Assembly (NCBI RefSeq): GCF_030814435.1
Contig: NZ_JAUSUW010000003.1
Span: 186,001-250,000 of the forward strand
Length of the DNA: 64,000 bases
Direction of reading: 5' to 3'
From: Peteryoungia aggregata LMG 23059
Lineage (GTDB): Bacteria > Pseudomonadota > Alphaproteobacteria > Rhizobiales > Rhizobiaceae
Part shown: piece by piece, positions 8,464 to 18,333 of the stretch
Position numbering within the stretch: position 1 is the stretch's first letter
How the letters are laid out: every line of letters begins with the position of its first letter
Translations under genes and position numbers: made by a program
The notes under the pieces: generated by a model
The model's database searches: none
Seen by the model: only the letters and a program-made list of their open reading frames with translations
Told to the model about the DNA's origin: nothing

Positions 8464-8811
8464 TCAGCCGAGTGATCGGCCCCTGGCGATGATGCAGTCG
8501 CCGAATTTTTCGAGAAAGAGCGCACCGCCCACGGTGCGCTTGACGATGACGCTGCGGCGATCGAGGTCGTCCCTGATACGATCGACGAGGCCCATTTCGC
8601 CGAGCGTGTCGAGCGCGCGGGTGATCACTGGCTTTGTGACGTTCAGCGTCGCTGCGAGGCCGCGCACCGTATGTGGCGGGGGTACAAGATAGATTTCGAG
8701 CAACAGGGCAAGCTGGCGCATGGTGAGGTCGTGGCCCTCGCGCTGAACCTGATCCAAGGTCACCCTGTGCCACAGGCCAAGCGCCTGGGTCGCCGTCATC
8801 TCGAGGCCCAT
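8464..8811 (-). CDS. MarR-like winged-helix regulator
   Basis: This 115-residue protein consists almost entirely of one winged-helix domain. Recognition-helix text is TVRGLAATLNVTKPVITRALDTLGEMGLVDR and the wing carries DLDRRSVIVKRT, matching the MarR signature DxRD/DRR. It is shorter than usual MarR proteins (about 140 residues), with reduced dimer helices. The start at 8811 follows a very strong GGGGGAGGGG. It probably controls its own operon with the peptidoglycan hydrolase; the ligand is unknown. Confidence 0.7.
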   Translation of the reverse strand: MGLEMTATQALGLWHRVTLDQVQREGHDLTMRQLALLLEIYLVPPPHTVRGLAATLNVTKPVITRALDTLGEMGLVDRIRDDLDRRSVIVKRTVGGALFLEKFGDCIIARGRSLG

Positions 8812-8906
8812 GGCCCCTCCCCCTCGTGATCGTCCGGAGCACCGGCCCCTCGTCTGCATCATTCCGGCAAAGGAACGATCTGGCAAGGGGCGCGGTGTCT
8901 CATGCT

Positions 8907-10298
8907 TCAGTCGGCGCCGGACTGGAGGTAGCGATAGAGAGCCCGGATTGCCTGGGCCTCGCCGCCGACGGGCGAATGGGCACGCTCTGTCTGCGACCAA
9001 CCGAAGATATCGAAATGCGCCCAGCGGCGGCCGGGCGAGACGAAGCGTTTGAGGAAGAGGGCTGCAGTGATCGCGCCGGCCATGCCGCCCGAAGGGGCAT
9101 TTGTGAGATCGGCGATCTGGGCCTTCAGCATGCGCTCATAGCCCTTGTGCAGCGGCAAACGCCACACGGGATCATCGACCTCAAGGCTGGCATCGGCGAT
9201 CGCATGAGCCAGATCCTCGTCGTCGGTGAAGAAGGGCGGCAGGTCGGGGCCGAGGGCCACGCGCGCGGCGCCGGTGAGGGTCGCCATGTCGATCAGGAGC
9301 TCCGGCTCCTCGGCATCGGCGTAAGTCAGCGCATCGGCGAGGATCAGGCGTCCCTCGGCATCGGTGTTGTCGATCTGGACGGTGAGACCCTTGCGGCTCT
9401 TGTAGACGTCGCCGGGACGGAAGGCATTGCCGGCGATGGCGTTTTCGACGGCGGGGATGACGACGTGGAGATCGACCTTCAGCTTGGCGTCCATGATCAT
9501 CAGCGCAAGGCCGAGAACATTGGCCGCACCGCCCATGTCCTTCTTCATCAGCAGCATGGAGGAGGACGGCTTGATGTCGAGGCCGCCGGTATCGAAGCTC
9601 ACGCCCTTGCCGACGAGGGTGACCTTGCGGTGGCCCTTCTTGCCCCAGCGCATCTCGATGAGGCGAGGTGCGACCGTGGAGGCGCGACCGACGGCATGAA
9701 CGAGGGGGAAGTTCTTCTCAAGGAGTTCGTCGCCGGTGACGACGGAGACCTCGGCCTTGTAATGTTCTGCAAGCCGGCGGACGGCGGCTTCGAGATCGGC
9801 CGGGCTCATGTCGTTGGCAGGCGTATTGATCAGGTCACGGGCGAGATAGACGCCTGATATCTGGCGCTTGATGTCGGCGGCATCGGCATCCTGCGGGATC
9901 AGGAGGCGGGGTTCGGTGAGGCGCTCGGAGCGATAGCGGTCGAAGCTGTAGGCGCCCAGCCCATAACCGAGAAGCAGACGGTTGGCAGTGAGCGGGGCCG
10001 TCTCGATGTGCCATTCACCGGCGGGCAGCGCGCGGGCGAGCTTGCCGGTCAGATAAGGGTTCTCCGAAGGATTGGAGCCGAGGCCGAAAAGCGCCCCGCC
10101 GACATGGCCGTCGGATGTGGGGATCAGGAGGACAGAGCCGGCCTCGGCCTTGAAGCCAGCCTTCTTCGCCCAGTCGAGGGCCAGCGGTTCCAGAGTGCCG
10201 GTTTCGACATGGGCCGGGGTGACGGCGAAGACCGGCAGCGTCTTTCCTCCCTTGGTGCTGAAGGGGGACGGTCTTTCAATGTACTGGAACGGGGCCAT
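8907..10298 (-). CDS. M17 leucyl aminopeptidase family protein
   Basis: This is a 463-residue cytoplasmic metallopeptidase. The metal and substrate residues sit in VGKGVSFDTGGLDIKP (Lys and Asp ligands) and in the family signature NTDAEGRLILADAL. The N-terminal macro-like domain is degenerate compared with PepA. It removes N-terminal residues from peptides with two divalent metal ions. The ATG at 10298 fits the usual length; an upstream in-frame start at 10352 would add 18 poorly conserved residues. Confidence 0.92.
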   Translation of the reverse strand: MAPFQYIERPSPFSTKGGKTLPVFAVTPAHVETGTLEPLALDWAKKAGFKAEAGSVLLIPTSDGHVGGALFGLGSNPSENPYLTGKLARALPAGEWHIETAPLTANRLLLGYGLGAYSFDRYRSERLTEPRLLIPQDADAADIKRQISGVYLARDLINTPANDMSPADLEAAVRRLAEHYKAEVSVVTGDELLEKNFPLVHAVGRASTVAPRLIEMRWGKKGHRKVTLVGKGVSFDTGGLDIKPSSSMLLMKKDMGGAANVLGLALMIMDAKLKVDLHVVIPAVENAIAGNAFRPGDVYKSRKGLTVQIDNTDAEGRLILADALTYADAEEPELLIDMATLTGAARVALGPDLPPFFTDDEDLAHAIADASLEVDDPVWRLPLHKGYERMLKAQIADLTNAPSGGMAGAITAALFLKRFVSPGRRWAHFDIFGWSQTERAHSPVGGEAQAIRALYRYLQSGAD

Positions 10299-10345
10299 GG
10301 TGCACGCTTTCTGGGATTCGTCTGGAGAATCGCGGGGATGCTCGA

Positions 10346-10360
10346 TTAACACTCCATTAG
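10346..10360. promoter_or_regulatory. CtrA-like site TTAA-N7-TTAG
   Basis: TTAA at 10346 and TTAG at 10357 are separated by seven bases, one mismatch from the alphaproteobacterial CtrA site TTAA-N7-TTAA. A GGTTAAC follows at 10361-10367. The site lies about 90 bases before the TadD-like gene. Short motifs of this type occur by chance, so support is weak. Confidence 0.3.
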
Positions 10361-10445
10361 GGTTAACGGATTATTGCTTGAGCGGAGATTGTGCCGCCCC
10401 GGAAATGGCGAGGCGGTGGCGAAAACGGAACTCGGGACGATCACC

Positions 10446-11267
10446 ATGCGCATGCGAAACCCAGCTTTGGCAAACTCCCTGCGGACCATGGCGATGACCG
10501 GCATGGTGATGGCCGCGCTGGCGCTCACCGGCTGCGCTTCAGCCAAGAAGGAGCTGACGACCGGTTCGATCCCCAAGATGAACCACCAGCTTGATTCGCT
10601 GAGCGGGCCGGCGCTCGCCCGCGCCGTTGATGGCATCGGCCAGGCCTATGAGCGCAATCCCCGGGATCGCAATATCGGCCTTTCCTATGCCAACGGATTG
10701 ATGATGACGGGCCGCAACACCCAGGCGCTTGCCGTCATGCAGCAGGTGGCGATCGCGCATCCGAGCGATCGGGAAGTTCTATCGGCCCTCGGCAAGGCGC
10801 AGGCTGCGGCCGGGCAGCTGGAAAAGGCACTCGGCACCATCCAGCGGGCCCAGACACCCGACCGTCCCGACTGGCGGCTGTATTCCGCCGAAGGCGCCGT
10901 GCTCGACCAGCTGGGTCGCTCCAGCGAGGCGCGCTCACGTTATCGCATGGCGCTGCAGATCCAGCCGAACGATCCGAGCGTGCTTTCCAATCTGGGCATG
11001 TCCTACGTGCTGGCGGGCGATCTGAAGACGGCCGAGACCTATCTGCGCCAGGCTTCACAGCAGCCGGGTGCGGACAGCCGTGTGCGTCAGAACCTTGCCC
11101 TGGTGGTCGGCTTGCAGGGCCGTTTCCAGGAGGCGGAGCAACTGGCGTCACAGGAACTCGACCCGCAGCAGGCTGCTGCCAACCTGCAATATCTGCGCGG
11201 CATGCTCGCCCAGCAGAATTCCTGGAAGCAGCTGTCCAGCCAGGATCAGGCAAAGAAGAACGGTTGA
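10446..11267 (+). CDS. TadD-like tetratricopeptide lipoprotein
   Basis: This is a 273-residue protein with a lipoprotein signal (hydrophobic stretch ending ALTGC, so Cys around residue 29 would be lipidated). About five TPR units follow, for example LYSAEGAVLDQLGRSSEARSR and VLSNLGMSYVLAGDLKTAETYL. TadD proteins are outer-membrane-linked pilotins needed to secrete Flp pili. The ATG at 10446 is preferred; a GTG at 10416 in the same frame is possible. No other tad genes adjoin, matching the orphan TadG-like gene at 5.7 kb. Confidence 0.8.
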   Translation: MRMRNPALANSLRTMAMTGMVMAALALTGCASAKKELTTGSIPKMNHQLDSLSGPALARAVDGIGQAYERNPRDRNIGLSYANGLMMTGRNTQALAVMQQVAIAHPSDREVLSALGKAQAAAGQLEKALGTIQRAQTPDRPDWRLYSAEGAVLDQLGRSSEARSRYRMALQIQPNDPSVLSNLGMSYVLAGDLKTAETYLRQASQQPGADSRVRQNLALVVGLQGRFQEAEQLASQELDPQQAAANLQYLRGMLAQQNSWKQLSSQDQAKKNG

Positions 11268-11273
11268 GCCTGC

Positions 11274-11861
11274 TCAATCCGGAAAATGCAGCTCGGAGCG
11301 GCCACTGGTGAGATCGCGCACCAGCCGGGCCGCCTGACCTTCGTCGCCCTGACGCAAGGTGACGGTCAAATCCACACCCTCTGCCGTGAAAGCTTCCGCC
11401 AGGACCAGATGCGGAAACGCGGTCAGCCGCGCCTTGACGAGCGCGAGGTCGGAAAAGCTTACCGCACATTCGCCTGATACCATCGGGATGATCTCGCGCT
11501 TCGCGGCCACGCGCAGCATCTGCGCCGCGGTCCCGCCATAGGCGCGCATGAGACCGCCGCTGCCAAGCAGGATGCCGCCAAAGAAGCGGGTGACAACCAC
11601 GACCGTGCCATCAAGATCCTGTCCGTCGATTGCCTGGAGGATCGGCTTTCCGGCCGTGCCGGAGGGTTCGCCATCGTCGGAGAAGCGATAGGCCTGACCC
11701 AGGCGCCAGGCCCAGCAATTGTGGTTGGCGGCGGGATCGGAGACCCGGATGATGAAGGCCTTTGCTTCGTCCTCGCTTGCGATCGGGGCCGCGTGGCCGA
11801 TGAAGCGGCTCTTCTTGATATCCTGGACGAATTCGCCGGGTGCGACGAGGGTATGGGGCAT
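11274..11861 (-). CDS. yigZ: YigZ/IMPACT family protein
   Basis: This 195-residue protein carries the IMPACT N-terminal signature: KSRFIGHAAPI, then the NHNCWAWRLG segment and RFSDDGEPSGTAGKPIL. A ferredoxin-like C-terminal domain follows. YigZ proteins are cytoplasmic and thought to act in translation or as a protease-like regulator; the biochemical role is unsettled. The start at 11861, with GAGGCGG upstream, lies 10 bases after the stop of the preceding gene, so the two are probably co-transcribed. It converges on the TadD-like gene with only six bases between them. Confidence 0.88.
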   Translation of the reverse strand: MPHTLVAPGEFVQDIKKSRFIGHAAPIASEDEAKAFIIRVSDPAANHNCWAWRLGQAYRFSDDGEPSGTAGKPILQAIDGQDLDGTVVVVTRFFGGILLGSGGLMRAYGGTAAQMLRVAAKREIIPMVSGECAVSFSDLALVKARLTAFPHLVLAEAFTAEGVDLTVTLRQGDEGQAARLVRDLTSGRSELHFPD

Positions 11862-11871
11862 GGGAACCGCC

Positions 11872-12264
11872 TCAGCTGGCCGATTCGTGGCGTGCAAGCC
11901 ACTCGGCGAGCACGGCGATGACCGAGAGCCTCAAAGCCGCCTTCATGGCAAGCGCACGGGTCAGCGAGGGGTCACGGCTGGAGAAGCCGAGTTCCGCCAT
12001 GACGCCTGACGGAGAGAGCCTGCGCGCGCGCATCACCGATTCGATGCGCTCGATGGTCGAGGGAAGCAGGTAGCGACCATTGGCGATCAGGGCTGCGGCA
12101 TCCCCGGGAAGCGGGTCATGACCTGACGGCGGGACGGCTGCCGCCGTGTGCGCCCGCGCTTCCGCCGAGACGAGATCAAGAAAGGCCTGGCGCTCCTCCG
12201 GGCCGGCGGATGTCCAGGCCTTCAGGAGTTTCTTCAAGGGGCTGGGCTTCTCTTTCTTGGACAT
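11872..12264 (-). CDS. Hypothetical protein with helical C-terminus
   Basis: This 130-residue cytoplasmic protein has a Lys/Pro-rich start (KKEKPSPLKKLLKAW) and a C-terminal part reading YLLPSTIERIESVMRARRLSPSG. That part resembles a small helix-turn-helix or phage-repressor-like segment. I recognise no named family. The ATG at 12264 is chosen because the longer frame (to 12381) has an unlikely Arg/Lys-rich extension. It directly precedes yigZ in the same direction. Confidence 0.55.
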   Translation of the reverse strand: MSKKEKPSPLKKLLKAWTSAGPEERQAFLDLVSAEARAHTAAAVPPSGHDPLPGDAAALIANGRYLLPSTIERIESVMRARRLSPSGVMAELGFSSRDPSLTRALAMKAALRLSVIAVLAEWLARHESAS

Positions 12265-12518
12265 GACCGGCTTTCTGTTCGTGTCCGTCCATAGCCCGAC
12301 CGGCGGGCCGGTGCGAGAAAAAAACTTGGCGACACGCTTCTTCCGGCTAGGGGCGAGATTCGGCTTTGGCAACAGCGGCATCGGGGTTGCAACCGTCCCT
12401 TCCGGACCCGTTGTTCATTAGGGAATTCTTCCAGATGGAAAGCGGTCGTTAACCTTTATTTTCTACTCAGATAGCTCAGTTTTCGCGTCTCCGTATCTCG
12501 TCAGCGTTCAGGTTTTCG

Positions 12519-15500
12519 ATGCTCCCTCCCCGTTCCAATTCCGCGTATCAGGTCAATCAGTTGGGCGAGAACGAGGGTCAGGAGGCCGATCAGTCGGCAG
12601 CCAACCAGATCGAGGGGCGCGAGGAAACGCCCGTCTGGCAGAAGGCTTTTGTGCTCGGACCGAATGTGCGCTTCACGCGCACGCCCGACCGCGCGCCGGG
12701 GAAGCCAGAGACTGCTGCAAGCCCGGCACCTCAGGCGACCATCCCGACGATGCATCCTGCGCAGGCAATGCAGCTGGAACAGCCGCGACAGGCCTATACC
12801 CCGGCAAGTCAACGCGCTCCTGCGGCGCAGCCACCCAGACAGACGCCGTCCACACAGACCAGCGTACCCTTTGCCGGCCTGCCTCGCACGGGGGCACCGG
12901 CGCCTGCGCCAAGACCCGAGGCGCCGCGCGTGCCGGCCTCCGTGACGCTGCCGCAGCCGCCGGATGCGATCGGAGCCAGAGCGCTCACCTACAAGCTTCG
13001 CCGGGAACTGGCGCGCCAGCAGGCAGAGCAGGCCGCCTGGGACGCGTCCATGGCTGACGGCGCATCGCCGCGCGAGATCGGCCCTGCGCCGCAGGCGATC
13101 CAGCCAGCACCGCTCGTGCAGGGCATGCGCAGCGTGCTCGCCAGCACCCAGGCCGCCAGCGTCGGCACAAGCGTTCGGTCGACGACCGAGACAAACGTAC
13201 CGCCGCATCTGCAACGGTCGCTGGCCCAGCAAGCCGAGGCAGTAAGGCTTGCCGCTCAACAGGCGGCCCCGGCAGTGCGGCCGCCGATGGTGCGCAACGC
13301 GTTTCTGCGCACACCGCCCCAGCCGGTCGCTTCGGAGCCGGTTGCGGCTCCCGTGACAGCGTCTGCAACTGCGCAGCCAGTTGCGACTGCTCCGGCTGCA
13401 AGCCCGGCTGCCGCACCGGGCTTTGCCGCCTGGGCGCAGATGACCAATCCGGCGCCGGCTATGCCCGAGCGACCGGCCGCCACGGCACACGCCGCAATAG
13501 AAGCCGAGACGCAGGCCGCACGGCTTCCGATCGCCTCCCTCCTGTCGGACCATATCTTCTTCGAAGCCATGGTTGCGCCGGTGGAGGCGCCCGCCGAAAT
13601 GGAGATGGCGCGGCCCGTTGCCGCACGGCCGGTGGCGCAGTCGCGCATGCCGGTCTCTCGTCCGCCGGTTCAGCCGATCGCGCCGCAGCCTGTCCGTGCC
13701 ATTCCCGAGCCGGCACCGCAGGCCGTTTCGGTCGTTCGCGCCGAAGTCGTGCGTTATCATCCCGAGGGCGTTTCGCTCGCCACGCAGCCGGTTACGGCTC
13801 TGCCACGCAAGCCTGTCTTCGAGCCGACACCGGGCTCGGTGGTGGCGCTTTACCGCGAGGTGGCAAGCCGCGCCGTGTCGGCGGCGTCTTTCGTGCCGGA
13901 GCAGGCCCAGCCGGCGATGACCGAGCCTGTCGCGCCGGTGGAGATGGCCGCTCCGGCAGCGCTTCAGGGGAACACCGCCCACTCTGCCCCGATCTCGACC
14001 GCACAGCCGCGCCAGCCGCTGTTCAAGGCGCAGGAAGCGCTGGGTGAAGGCGAATACGAGCTGCCCTATCTCGACTACCTGCAAATGCCGCCGGTGCAGA
14101 CGGGCGTGACGATGACGGCAGAAGCGCTCGAACAGAGTGCCGGTCTTCTGGAAAGCGTGCTCGAAGACTTCGGCATCAAGGGCGAAGTGATCGACGTGCG
14201 CCCCGGCCCCGTCGTCACGCTCTACGAATTCGAGCCGGCACCGGGGGTCAAGTCCTCGCGCGTCATCGGTCTCTCCGACGATATCGCCCGTTCGATGTCG
14301 GCGCTTTCGGCGCGTGTCGCAGTCGTGCCCGGCCGCAATGTGATCGGCATCGAGCTGCCGAACCCGGTGCGCGAGACGGTCTATCTGCGCGAGCTGATCG
14401 AGACGCCCGATTACGCCGAGACGCGCTACAAGCTGCCGGTCTGCCTGGGCAAGACCATCGGTGGCGAGCCCGTGATTGCGGAACTGGCGAAGATGCCGCA
14501 TCTGCTCGTAGCCGGCACCACGGGTTCGGGCAAGTCGGTGGCGATCAACACGATGATCCTGTCGCTGCTCTACCGGTTCCGGCCGGACGAGTGCCGGTTG
14601 ATCATGGTCGATCCGAAGATGCTGGAGCTTTCCGTCTATGACGGCATCCCGCATCTGCTCACCCCCGTCGTGACCGACCCGAAGAAGGCCGTGATGGCGC
14701 TGAAATGGGCGGTGCGCGAGATGGAGGATCGCTATCGCAAGATGAGCCGCCTCGGCGTGCGCAATATCGACGGCTACAATGCCCGCGCCGCCCAGGCGCG
14801 CGACAAGGGCGAGACGATCACCGTCACCGTGCAGACCGGCTTCGACCGGCAGAGCGGCGAGATCGTCTATGAGGAGCAGGAACTCGACCTCTCGCCGATG
14901 CCCTATATCGTCGTCGTGGTCGACGAGATGGCCGACCTGATGATGGTGGCCGGCAAGGAGATCGAAGGTGCGATCCAGCGGCTGGCGCAGATGGCGCGTG
15001 CAGCGGGCATCCACCTGATCATGGCGACGCAGCGTCCCTCGGTCGATGTCATCACCGGCACGATCAAGGCCAACTTCCCGACCCGCGTCTCCTTCCAGGT
15101 AACGTCGAAGATCGACAGCCGCACCATTCTGGGTGAGCCGGGTGCCGAACACCTGCTCGGTCAGGGCGACATGCTGCATATGGTCGGCGGCGGACGCATT
15201 GCCCGCGTGCATGGTCCTTTCGTTTCCGACGAGGAAGTCGAGAAGGTCGTCGCGCATCTGAAGCTGCAGGGCCGCCCCGAGTACCTGGGCACCGTGACCG
15301 AGGATGCGGACGAGGTGGAAGACGAGCCGGAAGAGGATGTTGCCGTCTTCGACAAGAGCGCCATGGGCGAAGAGGACACCAACGACCTCTACGACAAGGC
15401 CGTGAAGGTGGTACTGCGCGACAAGAAGTGCTCGACCTCCTATATCCAGCGCCGTCTTTCGATCGGCTACAACAAGGCCGCCTCGCTGGTGGAGCGCATG

Positions 15501-15599
15501 GAGCAGGAAGGCATCGTGGGCGCTGCCAACCATGTCGGCAAGCGGGCGATCATCGTCGGCGGGCGCGAGGTGAACGGCGACGGCGACTACGAAGGTTAA
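12519..15599 (+). CDS. ftsK: FtsK/SpoIIIE DNA translocase without N-terminal membrane domain
   Basis: This is a 1026-residue protein. Residues 1-500 are a low-complexity Pro/Ala/Gln-rich linker, and no hydrophobic helix is seen anywhere. The motor then follows: the alpha domain, the RecA-like beta domain with Walker [10 protein letters not shown] (about residue 665) and Walker [11 protein letters not shown] (about residue 797). The C-terminal gamma winged helix (about 950-1010, with [22 protein letters not shown]) reads KOPS-type sequences. FtsK pumps chromosome DNA at division and activates XerCD. Typical FtsK has four N-terminal membrane helices, so this is a soluble paralogue or one that is recruited through its linker. 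A very long antisense frame overlaps it and is not real. Confidence 0.92.
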   Translation: MLPPRSNSAYQVNQLGENEGQEADQSAANQIEGREETPVWQKAFVLGPNVRFTRTPDRAPGKPETAASPAPQATIPTMHPAQAMQLEQPRQAYTPASQRAPAAQPPRQTPSTQTSVPFAGLPRTGAPAPAPRPEAPRVPASVTLPQPPDAIGARALTYKLRRELARQQAEQAAWDASMADGASPREIGPAPQAIQPAPLVQGMRSVLASTQAASVGTSVRSTTETNVPPHLQRSLAQQAEAVRLAAQQAAPAVRPPMVRNAFLRTPPQPVASEPVAAPVTASATAQPVATAPAASPAAAPGFAAWAQMTNPAPAMPERPAATAHAAIEAETQAARLPIASLLSDHIFFEAMVAPVEAPAEMEMARPVAARPVAQSRMPVSRPPVQPIAPQPVRAIPEPAPQAVSVVRAEVVRYHPEGVSLATQPVTALPRKPVFEPTPGSVVALYREVASRAVSAASFVPEQAQPAMTEPVAPVEMAAPAALQGNTAHSAPISTAQPRQPLFKAQEALGEGEYELPYLDYLQMPPVQTGVTMTAEALEQSAGLLESVLEDFGIKGEVIDVRPGPVVTLYEFEPAPGVKSSRVIGLSDDIARSMSALSARVAVVPGRNVIGIELPNPVRETVYLRELIETPDYAETRYKLPVCLGKTIGGEPVIAELAKMPHLLVAGTTGSGKSVAINTMILSLLYRFRPDECRLIMVDPKMLELSVYDGIPHLLTPVVTDPKKAVMALKWAVREMEDRYRKMSRLGVRNIDGYNARAAQARDKGETITVTVQTGFDRQSGEIVYEEQELDLSPMPYIVVVVDEMADLMMVAGKEIEGAIQRLAQMARAAGIHLIMATQRPSVDVITGTIKANFPTRVSFQVTSKIDSRTILGEPGAEHLLGQGDMLHMVGGGRIARVHGPFVSDEEVEKVVAHLKLQGRPEYLGTVTEDADEVEDEPEEDVAVFDKSAMGEEDTNDLYDKAVKVVLRDKKCSTSYIQRRLSIGYNKAASLVERMEQEGIVGAANHVGKRAIIVGGREVNGDGDYEG

Positions 15600-15614
15600 G
15601 CCTTGGGCTGACTG

Positions 15615-16424
15615 TCAGGGCCGGAACTCGGCCTTGACCTCCTTCATCGCCAGGCGATCGACGATCTGAGGCGCGAGCAGCCTGAGCCAGCGACCGAGCT
15701 TCATCCGGGGCGTCATGAGAACCTCACGACGCCCCTTTTCCATGCCCTCGCGGATGAGCCTTGCGCAGGTTTCGACCGGCATGGCGCGGTCATCCCGGAT
15801 CATCGAGACGCCGGCCGGTGAACCGCCGGGGCCGAAGCCCCGCTTGCGCAGATCCGTATCGATCGTGCCGGGATAGGCAATCATGACCCTGAGCCCCTTG
15901 GGAGCGAGTTCGGCACGCAGCGCTTCGAGAAAACCGTTCATGGCGAATTTCGTGGCGCAATAGGCGGTGCGGCCCGGCACGCCGACGAGACCGGCGACGG
16001 AGCTGACGCCAACCACGAGGCCTTTCGAGGCAAGGAGATGCGGCAGGGCGGCCCTGGTCAGCCAGACGACGGACCAGTAGTTCATCACCATCAGCTTTTC
16101 GGACCAGTCGAAATCGGCATCGGTGAAGCCTTCGAAATTGGCATGAGCCGACATGCCGGCATTGTTGACGAGTACATCGATCCGGCCGAGCCGGTTGATC
16201 GTCTCGGCGATCAGGTGACGGCAGGCTTGCTGGTCCGTGACATCGGTGGGAATCACATCCACGCGGGTGCCATGGCCCCGAAGCTCGCGGGCGAGATCGT
16301 CCAGACGCGCGACATTGCGGGCGGCGAGGACGAGGGCGACCGCGCTCTTCTCCTTCACGGCGATCTGGCGCGCGAGCTCGCGGCCGATGCCTTCGGATGC
16401 GCCTGTGATGATGATGGTCTTCAT
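15615..16424 (-). CDS. Short-chain dehydrogenase/reductase
   Basis: This 269-residue protein has a classical SDR fold: nucleotide-binding TGASEGIG at the start, NNAG in the fourth strand, a catalytic Ser in GVSSVAG and YCATK supplying Tyr and Lys. The C-terminus (RWLRLLAPQIVDRLA) is amphipathic and may touch membranes. It oxidises or reduces an unknown alcohol or ketone with NAD(P)H. The ATG at 16424 has GGAGG upstream. It converges on ftsK. Confidence 0.88.
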   Translation of the reverse strand: MKTIIITGASEGIGRELARQIAVKEKSAVALVLAARNVARLDDLARELRGHGTRVDVIPTDVTDQQACRHLIAETINRLGRIDVLVNNAGMSAHANFEGFTDADFDWSEKLMVMNYWSVVWLTRAALPHLLASKGLVVGVSSVAGLVGVPGRTAYCATKFAMNGFLEALRAELAPKGLRVMIAYPGTIDTDLRKRGFGPGGSPAGVSMIRDDRAMPVETCARLIREGMEKGRREVLMTPRMKLGRWLRLLAPQIVDRLAMKEVKAEFRP

Positions 16425-16678
16425 GCGTGTCACTCCTCCCGCGATCATGCCGGCGCACGTTGCAAGCCAGGACTCGACCGGTCAAGCCATGGGACCGTCG
16501 GGAGGCGGCGAAGCGGCCCTGGGCAGGTGCCGAAGTCGCTCTTCAGCCCTGGACGGGACGGATAGTATTCTTCGCGACGATACCGTCGACGATGCCCCGC
16601 ACGAGATCGGTGCGCGCGCCACAGTGAACATGGACATTCACAAGCCGGCTAACTATTCATGCCGATTCGGACCTGCCG

Positions 16679-17653
16679 TCAGACCTCCGTGCGGGCGAGG
16701 AGGTCGAGAACGTGCTGCGGGCCGGTCGGGACGATGCCGGTCGCGTTCAGCGTCTTGATCGAATAATAGCCGCGCGTGATGTGATCCATATTCACTGTGG
16801 CGCGCACGCCGTCGAGCCTGAGGACACGCTCCTGATACGCAGACAGGGCCGGATAGTCGACGATTCGGTAGCGGTTGGTCTTGAACAGGCCATGATAGGC
16901 GGCATCGAAGCGGATCAGGGTGACGAAGAGGCGGATGTCGGCCTCGGTGAAGCGGGCGCCGAAGAGGAAATCGCGACCGTCCGACAGGCGGGTTTCCAGC
17001 TCGTCCAGCATGACGAAGACGCCGTCGACGGCTTCGTCATAGGCGCCTTGCGTCAATGCAAAGCCGGCCTTGTAGACACCGTTGTTGAGCTGGTCGTAGA
17101 CGCGGGCATTGAGCGCGTCGATTTCGGTGGCCAGATCCTCCGGGTAGAGACGCAGATTCGAGGGCACGAGGCCTTCGAAGGCGGTGTCGAGCATACGGAT
17201 GATATCAGCGCTTTCGTTGTTGACGATCGTGCCTGTCTTTTCGTCCCAGAGCACGGGTACGGTGGCGCGACCCGTGAAATCAGGAGCGGCACGGGTATAA
17301 AGCTCGTGCAGAGAGGTCGCACCGAAGAGGGGATCGGCATCGGCCCCGGGATAGCCGCCGAACTGCCAGCCCTGGCTGGACAGCGCCGGGGCAACGATGG
17401 TGACAGCGATGACGTCTTCGAGACCTTTCAGGGCGCGCGCCATCAAGGTGCGCGAAGCCCAGGGGCAGATATAGCCGACATAGAGGCGGTAGCGACCGGC
17501 CTCGGCGGGGAAGCCGCCCTCGCCCGTCGGGCCGGCTGAGCCATCCGGCGTGATCCAGTGGCGGAAGGAGGAGGTCTGGCGGACAAACCGGCCCTTGTCG
17601 TCAGCCTTCTGCACCGGCTGCCAGTCTTCCGTCCATTTGCCATTCACCAGCAT
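16679..17653 (-). CDS. Glutathionyl-hydroquinone reductase (Xi-class GST)
   Basis: This is a 324-residue protein. C63 lies in YICPWASRTLMA, the CPWA active site of glutathionyl-hydroquinone reductases (YqjG/PcpF type). The flanking long N-terminal region (FRHWITPDGSAGPTGEGGFPAEAGRYRLYV) and the all-alpha C-terminal domain fit the Xi class. It reduces glutathionyl-hydroquinones with glutathione, in quinone detoxification or aromatic breakdown. GGAGATG lies before the ATG at 17653. A palindrome about 100 bases upstream may be an operator. Confidence 0.92.
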   Translation of the reverse strand: MLVNGKWTEDWQPVQKADDKGRFVRQTSSFRHWITPDGSAGPTGEGGFPAEAGRYRLYVGYICPWASRTLMARALKGLEDVIAVTIVAPALSSQGWQFGGYPGADADPLFGATSLHELYTRAAPDFTGRATVPVLWDEKTGTIVNNESADIIRMLDTAFEGLVPSNLRLYPEDLATEIDALNARVYDQLNNGVYKAGFALTQGAYDEAVDGVFVMLDELETRLSDGRDFLFGARFTEADIRLFVTLIRFDAAYHGLFKTNRYRIVDYPALSAYQERVLRLDGVRATVNMDHITRGYYSIKTLNATGIVPTGPQHVLDLLARTEV

Positions 17654-17752
17654 TGTTCACATCTCCATCACGGCGCAAGGGTCACTGCCTCTTGTGTGCA
17701 GCCTTTATGCGCTCCGGGACTGTTCAGCGAAATCGAAAGTTTCTTGAAGCAC

Positions 17753-17771
17753 TGTTCGACGATGTTGAACA
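17753..17771. promoter_or_regulatory. Palindrome upstream of glutathionyl-hydroquinone reductase
   Basis: TGTTC and GAACA flank nine bases; seven of nine base pairs match across the 19-bp site. It lies 100 bases before the start of the reductase gene, in the gap after the copper-uptake-associated gene. It is an operator candidate with no assigned regulator. Confidence 0.35.
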
Positions 17772-17798
17772 CTTGTCCGTGGCTGGGATGCGGCTATA

Positions 17799-18329
17799 TC
17801 AGGGCTTATGGTCGCCGTGGGCGTGACCCGCCGCGCCATCGGCGCCTTCGACCATGACTGTGCCTTCAAAGCTGGCGAACAGAGCGAGCGTTTCGGCCGG
17901 CAGCGGCTTTTCGGCTTCGGCAAGGTGATGGGCCAGATGTTTGGCGTCCGAGGCTGGAATGCCGATCTTGGCCAGCACGTCGGCCTCTCTCAGACTATCG
18001 CCGCTGCAGAGATGAATGCTCCAGCCCTCGCCCTTGCGTTTCAGAAGCGCTCGGCCACCGCGACCATCCTGGGTCCAGCCGGCGATGGCCCAGTCACCGG
18101 CGACCACGACCGGTTCGACGGAAAGCGGGTTTCCCTCGGTTTCGAACATCGCCTTGAGCTTTGCGGTGATGTCGGCAGCAGCGTCACCTGTCGGGGCGGG
18201 TTCGTGGGCGGAGCCTGCACCATGGGCTGCATGAGCCTCCGGATGTTTGTGACCCGAATGGGCCGAGACCGAGGCGGGGATCGCGAGGGCAAGAATGGCC
18301 GCCAGGGCGGGTATGAGATGCCTGTTCAT
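17799..18329 (-). CDS. Periplasmic copper-uptake-associated protein
   Basis: This 176-residue protein has a signal peptide (1-23, ending VSA). His-rich runs lie at both ends of the mature protein (HSGHKHPEAHAAHGAGSAH near the start and HAHGDHK at the end), and the core reads AIAGWTQDGRGGRALLKRKGEGWSIHLCSGD. The core resembles proteins annotated as copper uptake system-associated; the His clusters are plausible metal-binding sites. It starts four bases after the ABC ATPase stop with GGAGG upstream, so it belongs to the importer operon and hints that the metal is copper. Confidence 0.7.
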   Translation of the reverse strand: MNRHLIPALAAILALAIPASVSAHSGHKHPEAHAAHGAGSAHEPAPTGDAAADITAKLKAMFETEGNPLSVEPVVVAGDWAIAGWTQDGRGGRALLKRKGEGWSIHLCSGDSLREADVLAKIGIPASDAKHLAHHLAEAEKPLPAETLALFASFEGTVMVEGADGAAGHAHGDHKP

Positions 18330-18333
18330 GGGG

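Noticed and set aside
12501..15533. Open frame of 1010 codons on the minus strand across ftsK
   Set aside because: The protein is Arg/His-rich without any domain and exactly mirrors ftsK; it is an antisense artefact of high GC content.
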